Below, piece after piece: positions 22,890 to 35,305 of a stretch of 64,000 nucleotides of DNA. Source of the stretch: Salvia splendens (Eukaryota; Streptophyta; Magnoliopsida; Lamiales; Lamiaceae). A program made the translations under genes and the position numbers. The DNA is taken from NCBI RefSeq assembly GCF_004379255.2, contig NC_056048.1, forward strand, positions 14,407,197 through 14,471,196, written 5' to 3'. Numbering within the stretch: position 1 is the first letter of the stretch; the number at the start of each line of letters is the position of its first letter. The notes below the pieces were generated by a model. The model had not been told where the DNA came from and made no database searches. It saw nothing but the letters and a program-made list of their open reading frames with translations.

Positions 22890-23030
22890 ATGGAAATGTC
22901 CACTCCGCCGCAGCCGCAACGCCAGTGGAATCACTCTCTTTGCTCAGCAACTGCGACGAAGATTGCTTTGAATCGCCGGGGACTGGGCAATACGATCGGC
23001 GTCGAGGCCGGACATGAGGTCCCATGAATT
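22890..23030 (+). other. small GC-rich ORF in E1, possible captured exon
   Basis: The 46-codon frame starts MEMSTPPQPQRQWNHS and lies in sequence that looks like a plant 5' UTR and first exon (22560-23030). I do not recognise the protein. By analogy with the bHLH piece further right, it may be another captured gene segment. Confidence 0.25.
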
Positions 23031-23489
23031 GATGCTCTCGTATCGAGCATCAATTTTGTCGATATGTTATTCAAGAGAAATGTTATAGGAATTGTTATAG
23101 GAATGTTATACGAATTGATTTGATTGGGGAAATAGATGGTGATTGTTTATATTTCAGCTATTCTTTTCACTCGAAGTTTTCTTTCACTCAAAAGAAATTT
23201 GTGTATGGAGAATACAAAATTAGTGATATTTTCTTATAGTAATCTATTTTGTTAACATCAGTGAAGTAAATACATTGTTAGAGTGATGCGTTCCACGGTT
23301 AGAGTGAAGTGTATGTGATATTTTCTTATAGTGATCTATTTTGTTAACATCAGTGAAGTAAGTACATGCTTAGAGTGATGTGTGGAACAAAGACTGATTG
23401 TGGAGTGGATGATGAGATGATTTTGTGGTGTGATCCAATTTAAAGCAGTGGGAGCTTGTTTGTATATAGTTTTCAATTGAGTAATTGGT

Positions 23490-24490
23490 AATTGTCTACT
23501 TCATTGATGTTAACAAAATATATTACTATAACAAAAAATCAAAGAAACATAACTCTGACCCTAAAACACATCACTGTAACCATGTTTTTACTTCACTGGT
23601 GTTAACAAAATGCATCACTATAACAAAAAATCAAAGAAACATCACTATAACCCTGGAACACATCACTATAACCATGTTTTTACTTCACTGATATTAACAA
23701 AATACATCACTATAGCAAAATATCAAAGATACATCACCATAACCCTGGAACACATCACTATAACCATGTTTTTACTTCACTGATGTTAACAAAATACATC
23801 ACTATAGCAAAAAATCAAAGAAACTTCACCATAACCCTGGAACACATCACTATACCATGTTTTTACATCACTATAGCAAAATATCAAAGATACATCACTC
23901 TAACCCTGGAACACATCACTATAGTAAAATATCAAAGATACATCACTCTAACCCTAGAATACATCACTATAACCATGTATTTACTTCACCGATGTTAACA
24001 AAATACATCACTATAGCAAAGAATCAAAGAAACATCACTCTAACCCTGGAACACATCATTATAACCATGTATTTACTCCACTGATGTCAATAAAATACAT
24101 CACTATAACAAAAAATCAAACAAACATCACTCTAACTCTGGATCACATCACTATAACCATGTATTTACTCCACTGATGTCAATAAAATACATCACTATAA
24201 CAAAAAATCAAACAAACATCACTCTAACTCTGGATCACATCACTATAACCATGTATTTACTTCACTGATGTTAATAAAATACATCACTATAACAAAAAAT
24301 CAAACAAACATCACTCTAACTCTGGATCACATCACTATAACCATGTATTTACTTCACTGATGTTAATAAAATACATCACTATAACAAAAAATCAAAGAAA
24401 CATCACTCTAACCGTGAAACACATCACTATAACCATGTTTTTACTTCACTGCTGTTAACAAAATACATCACTATAACAAAATACATCTAT
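23490..24490. repeat. tandem array, unit about 90 bp, with an inverted partner at 23215-23430
   Basis: The unit contains tttacttcactgatgttaac, then aaaatacatcactat and cacatcactataaccatg, and repeats about ten times with some truncated units. The reverse complement of the same words (gttaacatcagtgaagta) appears on the left at 23236-23252 and 23344-23360, so the array could form a partial hairpin. The word tttacttcact plus acatcact is shared with the array in E7. Confidence 0.85.
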
Positions 24491-24737
24491 AATTCTCTGC
24501 CACATGACTTTATTTTCTCCGCTAATCTCCTCAACCCCGTTTGCAATTCCCTCAATTTAACGTACAACCTCCTCTCTCTCTCTACCTACATCTGCATTGC
24601 ACCAAAAAGAATTCGATCGATCGAATCTACCCACCCACCGCTTTCCACCACCATTCAATCCCATTACCTTTTCCAATTAAAATTCTATACTAGTTTCCAT
24701 TAATGTTTTCCAATTAAAACCTCTTCTCTCCAACTAT

Positions 24738-25058
24738 GTTCAACTCAGACGCCATTTCCAGAGACTTCCTCCACTCCAATCCTCTCACGCCACCAATTTC
24801 AAGCATGACGCCGATTTCTTCACCAATCATGATCAACATCAACACCAGCAGCAGCAGAGCTCCGGATTAGCTCGATACCGGTCGGCACCGAGCTCCTTCC
24901 TCGCGGCGCTTCTCGATTCCAACACCGATAATAACAGCAGCAGCGACGATGAATCGGACGCTTTCTTCTCCGCGCTCATGGAAGCGCCGCCGTGCGATCT
25001 CAACCCCAAGAGTAGTATGAAGCGGGAAGATGAGGGAATTTGCAGAAGAGATCAAGCT
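24738..25058 (+). pseudogene. captured N-terminal piece of a bHLH transcription factor
   Basis: The frame from 24738 (MFNSDAISRDFLHSN) shifts near 24800 to a frame reading QQQQSSGLARYRSAPSSFL, then LLDS and DAFFSAL. The RYRSAPSSFL block is a hallmark of the N-terminus of the plant bHLH122/128/130-like group. The basic helix-loop-helix domain is absent. The piece ends with a stop at 25059, three bases before the terminal module shared with E7 begins. It is GC-rich against the AT-rich surroundings. Confidence 0.65.
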
Positions 25059-25280
25059 TAACTTTCAAATGAGATAAAAATTTACGTAACCTAATTTTTT
25101 CTGTGCAATGACCATTATACCCCCTCCTTGTTATTGTGAAGTAAGTTTGTGATAGATATAACTAATTTCTCCTTTTAATTTGAAAATCACATGTATTAAT
25201 ACTAGCCCTTGATTTTCTTGATCTTGTGGCTGTGATTTGTTCTCTAGTTATGTGCTTAATGGGCACTTGCCATATATCAC

Positions 25281-25283
<3 letters not shown>

Positions 25284-25336
<53 letters not shown>
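25284..25336. repeat. (TA)n tract 1, between E1 and E2
   Basis: Pure TA dinucleotides. The E1 right end reads inward from the tract as GTAGTGATATATGG, and the E2 left end reads GGTAGTGTTAAAC. Confidence 0.95.
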
Positions 25337-25338
<2 letters not shown>

Positions 25339-25933
25339 TAGTGTTAAACTTCTTTTCTCCCCTTAGATTTAAGTTTCTTCGCAATCTCGGTCGTTGGATC
25401 AGGAGGATGGACGTTCTTGATTACAATCATATTTATCATCCCGCGCTTCATTATTTGACCAATTTGGTGCATCATGAGGGTGAATTAGTCATTCTATGTA
25501 ATCAAAACCGCTGAAAACGTATTGTGCGAAATTTAAGTTGGATCTCCCTACTATTTTCCATCGACTCAATACAACATCCATCATCACTCGCATTTACTCA
25601 CAATCTGTCTCCCGATTCTCTCTCTCGGCGCGTCTTCCCAATTTCAAAAGCGTGCAAAAACCCTTGCCGCCGCCACTCAAAATCGCGTCGTTTTCTCGGA
25701 AATTCACCCCGGGTTGCCTTGATTTCCAATAACCCTTCCTGGTTTGAACAAGATTTTCAACAGCAGGTAGGGTTTGGTCGTTTATTTTACGATTTTCAAC
25801 AATCGTTTCCCCAATGCCCGACCGTAATACATCACCCACACCACGATTCAACTGATTAGCATTAAACCTCGAGTATGTGTTGTTAAAATTTTGTAGTTTT
25901 TTGATTGTTTGCTGTTACGAGCAGATTTTATAA

Positions 25934-27225
25934 TGACTAAAAGAGGAAGACCTTCCAATTCACAACAATCCCAGAAAGAGGGTGAGTTTTCGTTCGGCCG
26001 TTGTTCTGTTTCTCTGGTTGACATATTTTAAATTTAATCCTACATGATGTAGTCGAGTTTGTACATTATTTGCATGATTGTGTGCATTAATATAACTGAT
26101 GTTTCCATTATTTTTATGTCAGTGGACATTAGTGTTACAAAATAGGCTATATTAGTGTTTTCATTACTTTCATGGATCTTCACATCATTTGATTTTATTA
26201 TGCATCAAAATATCCTGTATTATGCATCATTGAACTGATGTTTTTATTTGTTAAAAAGTACCTGTAATATGTGTGTGTGCATGATTTGTTAAAACATATG
26301 CATTATATGACTATATAAATTCATTATATGCAACTGTAGAACATTTTAAAAACTGCGGGTGGTCATTGTGGAGATAGTGGATGCAGAGGTGTATTTGTCA
26401 TTAACAAAATTAGTTTGTTCGTTAATTTGTATTTTATATATATCTTATATCATACATCATGCCAGTGTTAGGATTGCATTATTTGACTATGTGATTACAT
26501 TATTTGCTTATGTGATTACATTATTTGACTATGTTAATGCATTATGTTGATTTCTGTTTTAAATTTTCAAACATTAACTGGAATATGTGTTAGTACATTA
26601 CATTGTATAGTCTCTGCATTATGTGTACATGGTAAAGCATTATTTTCCTATACGCATGAATTATGTGTACATCTGTTTTGTATAGTCAAAGAGTAAAGGA
26701 AGTAATTGGAACATTCTTTTAAATATAAGTATATTTCATTGTAGTATTCACCTAAATGAGTACATTATATCTGTTGCTGGACAATGGAAATTTTTTGGTT
26801 GTAATGGTAATGTTCATTTGCTAGATTTATTCAAGTTCGCGCAGTATTTGATTAAAATTGTACATTATTGTAGGGAATAGTGTGCATTATTCATTTGTGT
26901 ATTATTTGCTGTCATTAGTAGATTATTGTAGGTAGTTGTGTACAAATATTTTTGTTGTTTAATTTTCAGTTGTGCATTATTTCCTGCCATATGTACATTG
27001 TTGTAGGGAGTGGTGTACATTATGTTTTTTGTATATGCATCGGTTTTATACAACGTCAGTGGTTGAGATAATGTAATATTCATTGGTGCATTATTTGTTT
27101 CCTTTTGAACATTATACAGTTAATATTGTGCATTATATAATATACATGCAATACATTATTGATTTTTGGACAACAGTGAAGCAGCCGAGGGTGGACATTG
27201 ACGAAGCGGTGTATGGAGCAAGTTT
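25934..27225 (+). other. possible two-exon small gene in E2
   Basis: Exon 1 (25934-25982) reads MTKRGRPSNSQQSQKE and ends at a consensus donor (G then gtgagt). After an AT-rich intron of about 1.2 kb, an acceptor (ttggacaacag, ends 27176) leads in phase into KQPRVDIDEAVYGAS and a stop. KRGRP is AT-hook-like. It could be the 5' end of a lost transposase gene or a captured host gene. No family assigned. Confidence 0.35.
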
Positions 27226-27377
27226 AATTTAGTCCCCAAGGGTTTAGCAATCCCGTGGGCTAGGGTGTACTATGGAGTAAGTAACACAACCGTCGGCAAA
27301 GTCCACGAGTTCTAGTCATACCTCTAGGGTTTAGATATCATCAACGTTAGAGAGTAGTTTTAACAAATAGACATTAT

Positions 27378-28315
27378 GTAAAAATATTTCCATGTAATGT
27401 ATTTTATTGACCCAGTAATGGACGATATGTGTCCTGTAATGGATATGTTTCAGAGACGTTTTTGTTCTGATTTTATGAGTAGTTTTATCTTATTAACATA
27501 ATGTGAAAATATTTCAGTGTAATGGATTTTATTTACTCAGTAATGGACGATTTGTGTCCTATAATGTATATGTGTATGAGACGCTTTTGTTCTAATTTGT
27601 ATGTGTAGTTTTAAAAAATGAAATTTAATTCATATTGTGGTGCTATAACCTAGCCCATGGGTTGCTAAACCCAAGGGGAATCATTCAAACTCTCTTTCCT
27701 TTGTGATGGTTTCGTTTGTGAGTGGGTACCACAACCTAGCCCCATGGATTGCTAAACCCAAAGGGAAAGAATTCAATTTCCTTTCAACATTATTCTCTCC
27801 AATCTGTACATTATTCACTAATTCGTGCACATTATTAGATACTATTGGTACATTATTTATTGTACCAAATCTTAAACACATTAAAAAATAAAATTGAATT
27901 CTTGTGGTGGTGCTATAACCTAGCCACATGAGTTGCTAAACCCAAAGGGGAATGATTCAAACTCTCATCCCTTTGTGATGGTTCCGTTTGTGAGTGGGTA
28001 CTACAACCTAGCCCCATAGATTCTTAAACCCAAATGGCATGAATTCAATTTCCTTTCAACATTATTCTCTTCAATCTGTACATTATTCACTGATTCGTGC
28101 ACATTATTAGATACTATTGGTACATTATTTGTTGTACCAAATCTTAAACGCATTAAAAAATAAAATTGAATTCTTGTGGTGGTGCTATAACCTAGCCCCA
28201 TGGGTTGCTAAACCCAAGGGGAATGATTCAAACTCTCTTCCCTTTGTGATGGTTCCGTTTGTGAGTGGGTACTACAACCTAGCCCCATAGATTGCTAAAC
28301 CCAAATGGCATGAAT
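27378..28315. repeat. E2 tandem repeats, left block
   Basis: An approximately 120-bp unit containing cagtaatggacgat is repeated (27378 and 27498). A unit of about 270 bp then repeats from 27641, 27907 and 28178. Each 270-bp unit starts gtgctataacctagcc, contains gttgctaaacccaa twice, and ends in acattatt-rich sequence. The third unit is cut by Copia-2 at 28316 and resumes at 33741. Confidence 0.85.
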
Positions 28316-28576
28316 TGTTAAATGGTATAGACAACATATTTAGAGAAGAAAGCAATGGGAGAAGATTATTGTATTTTGATTGAATGATGAAATGGTACTC
28401 AACACCCATATATATATAGGGATGTTGGTGACTTTTGAGATCCTACAATAAATGTATATTCATGGAACTACACTACTATTGGAACAATGCATGCACATCT
28501 TCAATGCTTCTTGGAACTCCATTCTTGGAACTCTATTCTTCTTTAATGCTTATTGATACTTCTCCTTTTCTCAACA
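28316..28576 (-). repeat. Copia-2 3' LTR
   Basis: Starts TGTTAAATGG on the + strand and ends CTCAACA. 261 bp, pairs with 33475-33735. Confidence 0.93.
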
Positions 28577-31500
28577 CTCCCCTCAAATTGAGTGGTGGGA
28601 TCTCCAAAACTCAATTTGGAAAGCACATCTTCAAAGCTCCTTGAGTTGACTGCTTTAGTTAGGATGTCAGCAAGTTGATCCTCAGAGCGAACAAAAGGGA
28701 GTTCGACAATCCCATTCTCAATGTTTTCTTTGATGAAGTGTCTGTCAACCTCCACATGCTTCGTTCGATCATGTTGTACTGGATTTTGTGAGATGCTTAT
28801 AGCGGCTTTGTTATCACAATACAACTGGCACTTGCTTGGAGGGAGATTAATCTCTTTCATCAATCTCCTTAACCATAAAATCTCGGTCAACCCACTTTTA
28901 ATCCCACGAAATTCTACTTCGGCACTCGAAAGAGCCACCACCTTCTGCTTCTTACTTCTCCATGTTACCAAATTACCTCCAACAAAGGTAAAGTAGCCTG
29001 ATGTAGACTTCCTATCGTTTGGGTTCCCTGCCCAGTCAGCATCCATATAACCATGAATCTCAAGATGCTCATTTTTAGCGAACAACACTCCATGCCCTGG
29101 AGTTCCCTTCAAATACCGACAAATCCTAAGTGTTGCCTCCATGTGATCTGTCTGCGGCTTATGCATGAACTGACTTACGACCCCAACTTCATAGGCAATA
29201 TCTGGCCTAATGTGCGAGAGATATATGAGTTTTCCGACTAGTCGCTGATATCGACTACGGTCAGCCAACTTGGCTCCTTCTCTGATTTGTAATCCGTGAT
29301 TAACTGCCAGAGGAGTGTCTGCTGGTTTACATTCCAGTAGGCCAGTCTCTGCTAGGATGTCCAAGATATACTTCCTTTGTCGCAGAAAAATTCCTTTGGT
29401 TGACCTTAGCACTTCAATCCCAAGAAAGTACTTGAGATTCCCCAAGTCCTTCATCTCAAATTCCTGAAAAAGATTTTTCTTTAATTCCTCAATCTCTTCT
29501 AGGTCGTCACCTGTAATAATCATGTCACCAACATATATGATTAAACATGTGATCTTATCACCCTGCTTCTTAAAAAATAGCGTATGGTCTGAATTGCTCT
29601 GTGTATATCCATAGCTAATCATTGCCCCAGCAAACTTCCCAAACCATACTCTTGGAGATTGCTTCAATCCATACAAGGTCTTCCTCAATCGGCACCCTTC
29701 ACCTGCTTTAAAATCTGTTGCAAAACCTGGGGGTGCCTCCATGTAAACTTCTTCTTCCTTCTTCAACTCTCCATGTAGGAAGGCATTCGTCACATCAAAC
29801 TGGTGTAATGGCCAGTCCCTATTAGCAGCAATGGATAACAACACCCGAATTGTGTTCATCTTAGCTACTGGAGAGAAGGTCTCAGAATAGTCAACTCCAT
29901 ATGTCTGAGTATAGCCTTTTGCGACAAGTCGTGCCTTGTACCTTTCTATCGAGCCATCAGGTCTTCTTTTGATAGTGAAGACCCATCGACAACCCACTGG
30001 TCGCTTCCCTTCTGGTAGAGCACATTTCTCCCATGTGTGGTTTCGAATCAGTGCATCAATCTCTTTCTTCATTGCTTCCCTCCAATGCTTGTATTTCATA
30101 GCTTCTTCCCATGTCTGTGGTATTTCTTCTTCCTCATATAGTGCATTCTCGAAAGCCCGAGCCATCTCTGATAAATGGCCTTTGGCTAGGTTCACAACAG
30201 AGTACCGCTTTTTCTTGTCAATCCTCTCTGGCGTATACCTTTTGGGTGGAACTCCTCTGTTTGACCTTGGTGGAAGTATGTACCTCCCAGTGTCAGGGTC
30301 AACTCCTTCGACCTCGACGTCCTCAATTTCGTTTTCTTCGGCCTCAATTGAATTTTCTTCTGCACTTACAGTGTTAGCCAAATAATTATCTGTATCCACA
30401 GGATTACTTACATTGGATAACCTTAACGGAGAAATATTTGAGGCGATGCCACTTTCTACGATGGACTCTACTACATCAGAGACTTGCTCAGCGGAATTGC
30501 TTACTGTTTTCTCTGATAGATCCGCATCAGGATTGCTTGGCGTTGGCAGTGGCATTGAGATCCAACTTAGCCGGTCCGTATCATTGTTATCCCTAACATT
30601 ACTCTCCCCCTGACCGCTAAGATGGGTAAAGAAGTACTCAGTTTCAAGAAAGTTGCAGTTCATTGTAACAAACATCCGGTTGGACTTTGGATCGAAACAC
30701 CTATACCCCTTTTGATTTACCCCATATCCTACAAAAACGCATTTGATAGCGCAAGGGGATAGTTTAGTTCTTTCATGTTTAGGAATGTGGACAAAAACGG
30801 AGCATCCGAAGACGCGAGGTTCAAGAGTCAAGGGCAGAGGAATTTTTGTGAAGGTGAACAAGACTTGTAGAGGAGTTTTGTGTTTGAGAATACTTGTGGG
30901 CAATCGGTTTAAGAGATAGGCTGAGGTGGCAATGGCTTCTGGCCAGAAGTGTTTCGGGGCTTTTGACTCTATAAGCATAGAACGAGTCATTTCGAGGAGA
31001 GATCGATTTTTCCTTTCAGCCACACCGTTTTGTTCGGGAAGTATGAGCACATGTGGTTTGGTGTATAAGGCCTTTGTTTTGGAAGAGTTGTTTCATGGTA
31101 GAATTAACGAACTCCCCCCCATTATCTGACCGAAGGACCTGAATCGTTTTGTGAAACTGAGTTTGGATTAGGTTATAGAAATGGGTAAAGTGTGACAAAA
31201 CTTCAGATTTTTGTTTCATGAAATATATCCAGGTCATGCGAGTGCAATCATCCACAAAAACTAAGAAATATCGAAAACCTTGCCCCCAATAACTGGTGCG
31301 GGCCCCCAAACATCAGAGTGTACTAAGGCAAATGGGGTTTCAACACGAGTATTACTTAATGGGTAAGAGTTCCGATGACTTTTGGATAAAAGACAAGTTT
31401 CACAGTACATGTCTTGCTTAGGAATAATACTAGGAAATAACAATTTTAAGTAACCGATAGATGGATGACCCAAGCGCCGATGCCAAAGCCAAGCTTTCCG

Positions 31501-31841
31501 GTCAGCTGATCCGTGTGTTAACATGGCAGTCCCTTTTGAGCTATCTCATCCACATAGTAAAGCCCATCACGTTTAGTGCCACGCCCAATTATCTCTCCGG
31601 TTCGGATATCCTGCAACAGACAAAATTGTGGCAGCATCAGTAACGTACAATTCAATTCCTTTGTGACATGACTAATGGATAATAACTTATGAGACATCGA
31701 AGGAATATATAGACAATTTGATAACTGCAAAGTTGGGAAAATGTTAACGGTTCCAACCCCCTCAACCACCGTAAATTCCCCATTGGCAGTTTGGATATGA
31801 GATTTTAGAGGTTTCTGATGGTTGGTAAGGTCTGAGGCATC
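28577..31841 (-). pseudogene. Copia-2 protease tail, integrase, RT and RNase H, broken
   Basis: Read leftward, the pieces are the protease tail (31518-31841), GAG-pre-integrase (WHRRLGHPS, about 31261-31524), integrase core (FVDDCTRMTW, LRSDNGGEF, about 31030-31309), then a long frame (to about 28590) with EQNGVAERKN, the RT and RNase H. Frame changes occur near 31520, 31280 and 31040. The RT catalytic box reads YVGD instead of YVDD, which removes an essential aspartate. The RNase H end (SSAEVEFRGI, ADILTKAV) is intact. This copy cannot act on its own. Confidence 0.87.
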
Positions 31842-33458
31842 TTATGTTATGGTATCAGTTGCCCCACAGTTTTTCTCATGGCCATTAGATACTGCACACA
31901 CAACTCCAAGCTTCTCGAGAGGCTGAAATCGATTTTGGCAAGTGGTTTGGGAATTTATGGAATTTTCAGGAGATTTGGGGGCTAATTGTGACTGAGAATT
32001 TTGGTGGGGTAAAACCTGCAATTTCCCAAAGATTTGGGGGCTTCCAATAAAAGAGCCCCCTAACCCTAATCTACCTGAATCGGGCACCGCCTCTCCCCTC
32101 ATCAATTCTTCACTCCAATCGTGAATTACACTCCCACTTCCGCTGGCAACGAAGTTTGCTGCCCCGGTTGTGTTCCCCGGCTGAGCAGCTTCATTTCTGG
32201 TCCTTCCTCCTGGCTGGACAGCACCGGAGGTTTGCGCGACCCCCTGCACGGCGTTGCCTCCGTCGCCTCCAACTGCTGCGGCGGCGTGCCCGCCACGGTT
32301 CCAGGGTGTTTGCGGTTGCGGCGGCTTGCCGTGCTTCTCTTCCCACCAATCTGGATATCCAACTAGTTCAAAGCATGAATCTTTTGTGTGTCTTTTCCGT
32401 TTGCAGTAGGAACACACCAATTTTGACTTGTCTTCTTCATCACTTCGCCGATTTCTATCATTGCCACTGCCGCGACCACCACTGTTGCTGCCGCGACCAC
32501 CATCGCGAGAGCCGCCGGTAGGGTTCTGCCACCCTCGGATGGCGAGGCCAATTCCAATTCCATCCATGGCAGCTGCTCCGCCGGTGTTTGCCTGTTGTAA
32601 CACTCGGAGTCGTGTCTCCTCCTGCTGAATCAGGTTGTACGCATAGTCGACGGAGGGAAGCGGGTCCATTTTCAGTATCTCCCTCTTGGTTGTTTCATAT
32701 TTGCTATCAATTGCATAGAGAAACTGACATACTCTCTGATCTTGTATGAATTTGTTATGAATCTCCATATCCTCTGGACATTTCATTGGGTTCGTCTGTT
32801 TTTGGTCGATTGAAATCCAGATCTCTCCCAACCGGCTCCATATTTCTTCTAATGAGCTGCTTCCTTGTCTCAGTGTGGTTGCTTTGAACTGAAGATCATA
32901 CACCTGGATTTTATCTCTTCCGCTCCCATATGTGACGGCCAACGCATCCCATATATGCTTTGCCGTCGGATGTTGTGAAACTCGACTGACCAGTCGAGGC
33001 TCAATGTTTTGTATTAACCAAGTGATCACACAGTGATCGGCTTGTTCCCATTGTATGAAGGCTGGATCGGTTCGCGGTGTGGAAGGAGGCACTCCGGTGA
33101 CGTGAGATACCATTCCCCGACCGCTTATTGCCGTCTTCATCAATACGGACCAAAGGGCGTAATTTTCTCCATTCAACTTATTCCCACCAATGTGGAGGGG
33201 CTGCGTGTCAATTCTGAATGGCATGGCAGCTGTTTCTGGTGGATTTGGTTGGTTCATCGCAAAACTATTGCGCATAAAGTTGGCAAATTGCCGGGCAAAT
33301 TCATCTGCCATAGATGAATCTGAGGTTTCGGTTACTATATAGTTGTCATTTGACATTTTGGTTATGGTTATAGGTACAGCGGAAAAAGGAAAAACAAAAA
33401 AACGGGAAGGGGCCGAGAAAGGTATCAAGGACGATGATGATACCTTATCTGAGTCCAA
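31842..33458 (-). pseudogene. Copia-2 gag with start of protease
   Basis: The 538-codon frame begins MDSDKVSSSS a few bases from the primer site. It contains the copia gag domain (LNGENYALWSVLM, WDALAVTYGSGRDK) and a CCHC-type cluster, CSYCKRKRHTKDSC, followed by GYPDWW. The last codons reach the protease active site, which reads NCGATDT rather than the usual DTGATDH or DSGATDH. The catalytic aspartate is therefore lost, and a TAA follows at 31842-31844. The gag part itself looks intact and could still supply particles. Confidence 0.82.
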
Positions 33459-33474
33459 ACCCGCTCTGATACCA

Positions 33475-33735
33475 TGTTAAATGGTATAGACAACATATTT
33501 AGAGAAGAAAGCAATGAGAGAAGATTATTGTATTTTGATTGAATGATGAAATGGTACTCAACACCCATATATTTATAGGGATGTTGGTGACTTATGAGAT
33601 CCTACAATAAATGTATATTCATGGATCTACACTACTATTGGAACAATGCATGCACATCTTCAATGCTTCTTGGAACTCCATTCTTGGAACTCTATTCTTC
33701 TTTAATGCTTATTGATACTTCCCATTTTCTCAACG
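33475..33735 (-). repeat. Copia-2 5' LTR
   Basis: 261 bp partner of 28316-28576. The terminal CAACA is mutated to CAACG at 33735. The target copy TGAAT follows at 33736-33740. Confidence 0.92.
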
Positions 33736-33740
33736 TGAAT

Positions 33741-34760
33741 TCAATTTCCTTTCAACATTATTCTCTTCAATCTGTGCATTATTCAATGATCCGTGCATAT
33801 TATTAGATACCGTTGGTACATTATTTGCTGTAACAAATCTTAATGTGAAAATATTTCAGTGTAATGGATTTTATTTACTCAGTAATGGACGATTTGTGTC
33901 CTATAATGTATATGTGTATGAGACGCTTTTGTTCTGATTGTATGAGTAGTTTTAAAAAATAAAATTTAATTCATGATGTGGTGCTATAACCTAGCCCATG
34001 GGTTGCTAAACCCAAGGGGAATAATTCAAACTCTCTGCCCTTTGTGATGGTTCTGTTTGTGAGTGGGTACCACAACCTAGCCCCATGGATTGCTAAACCC
34101 AAAGGGCAAGAATTCAATTTCCTTTCAACATTATTCTCTCCAATCTGTACATTATTCAATGTTTCGTGCGCATTATTAGATACTATTGATACATTATTTG
34201 TTGTACCAAATCTTAAACGCATTAAAAAATAAAATTGAATTCTTGTGGTGGTGCTATAACCGAGCCCAATGGGTTGCTAAACCCAAGGGGAATGATTCAA
34301 ACTCTCTTTCCTTTGTGATGGTTCCGTTTGTGAGTGAGTATTACAACCTAGCCCCATAGATTGCTAAACCCAAAGGGCATGATGAATTTAATTTCATTTC
34401 AACATTATTCTCTTCAATCTGTACATAATTCACTGATTCATGCACATTATTAGATACTATTGGTACATTATTTGTTGTACCAAATCTTAAACGCATTAAA
34501 AAATAAAATTGAATTCTTGTGGTGGTGCTATAACCTAGCCCCATGGGTTGGTAAACCCAAGGGGATTGATTCAAACTATCTTCCCTTTGTGTTGGTTCCG
34601 TTTGTGAGTGAGTACTACAACCTAGCCCCATAGATTGCTAAACCCAAAGGGCATGAATGCAATTTCCTTTCAACATTATTCTCTTCAATCTGTGCATTAT
34701 TCAATGATTCATGCACATTATTATATACTTTTGGTTCATTATTTGCTGTAATACAATGAA
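33741..34760. repeat. E2 tandem repeats, right block
   Basis: Completes the unit interrupted by Copia-2. It then repeats the cagtaatggacgat segment (about 33842) and three 270-bp units from about 33980, 34246 and 34523. So the (120 + 3 x 270)-bp set is itself duplicated, with Copia-2 inserted at the end of the first set. Confidence 0.82.
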
Positions 34761-35305
34761 GAAATTAACTAAATTACTTTCTTATTGTTAAAAAAAATGA
34801 AACCAATCGAGGAATACTTCCAGAATTCGGGTTTAGGCGAGAAACTACACCACCATACGTGTTCAACGTAGAAAATCGAGTCAAGTATGTGAGAGAAGAA
34901 AGAGAAATTACGAAGGAATACGAAATAAAAACAAACTAAAATACCTTCTTCCCTAATTGAAAACACCAAAACTTATGAAGGAAATCAATAGTAACTTCTC
35001 AAAATTATGACAGACGAATGGAATATGAGTTTTGTGATTTGCAGCAATGTACACCGTGAAAATGGATGAGAGAAGAATTAAATATGGAAAATAAATTAGA
35101 AAATATACTTACCAAACTTAATGGAGAGAATTATGGAATTGAAATAACCGCTGCAAAAAAACTCTCCCAAAAATGCTCTTTTCGAATTAATTTAATAATA
35201 TAAATAATGAAAACAAGCTTAAATTTCGGCCATCAGATCTTGAAAATAGAGGGTCGAGATTGAGAAGGAAATCGAACAAATGATGGGAAAAGGATATGAT
35301 CACAT

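Larger units (their letters stand above)
22380..25283 (+). mobile_element. E1, (TA)n-bounded non-autonomous element carrying a bHLH gene piece
   Basis: The right end abuts the (TA)n at 25284. Its last about 220 bp (25062-25283) match the right end of E7 (61698-61909), while the sequence just inside differs and is a different captured gene fragment. The interior holds an inverted arm (about 23215-23430) and a long tandem array (23490-24490) whose unit is related to E7's. The left limit is not resolved, and 22380 is a nominal start just after the Stowaway MITE. No transposase was found. Confidence 0.6.
28316..33735 (-). mobile_element. Copia-2, complete Ty1/copia retrotransposon
   Basis: The element is 5,420 bp on the (-) strand. 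LTRs of 261 bp lie at 28316-28576 and 33475-33735. The duplicated target TGAAT is at 28311-28315 and 33736-33740. The primer site (reverse of GCTCTGATACCA) is at 33463-33474, touching the LTR. A polypurine tract adjoins the left LTR at about 28577-28590. The LTRs differ at several positions (about seven noted), so it is of moderate age. The short LTRs and the GYPDWW zinc-knuckle context suggest the Ale/Retrofit lineage. Coding is destroyed. Confidence 0.95.

Noticed and set aside
24867..25055. (-) strand 62-codon ORF opposite the bHLH piece
   Set aside because: The + strand frame carries the recognisable RYRSAPSSFL block. The opposite frame has no motif.
22380..25283. Canonical Helitron (TC start, CTRR end with 3' hairpin, A-T target)
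   Set aside because: No CTRR with a preceding hairpin at the (TA)n border, and the related E6' shows a 10-bp duplication. A Helentron-type relation is kept only as an open option.
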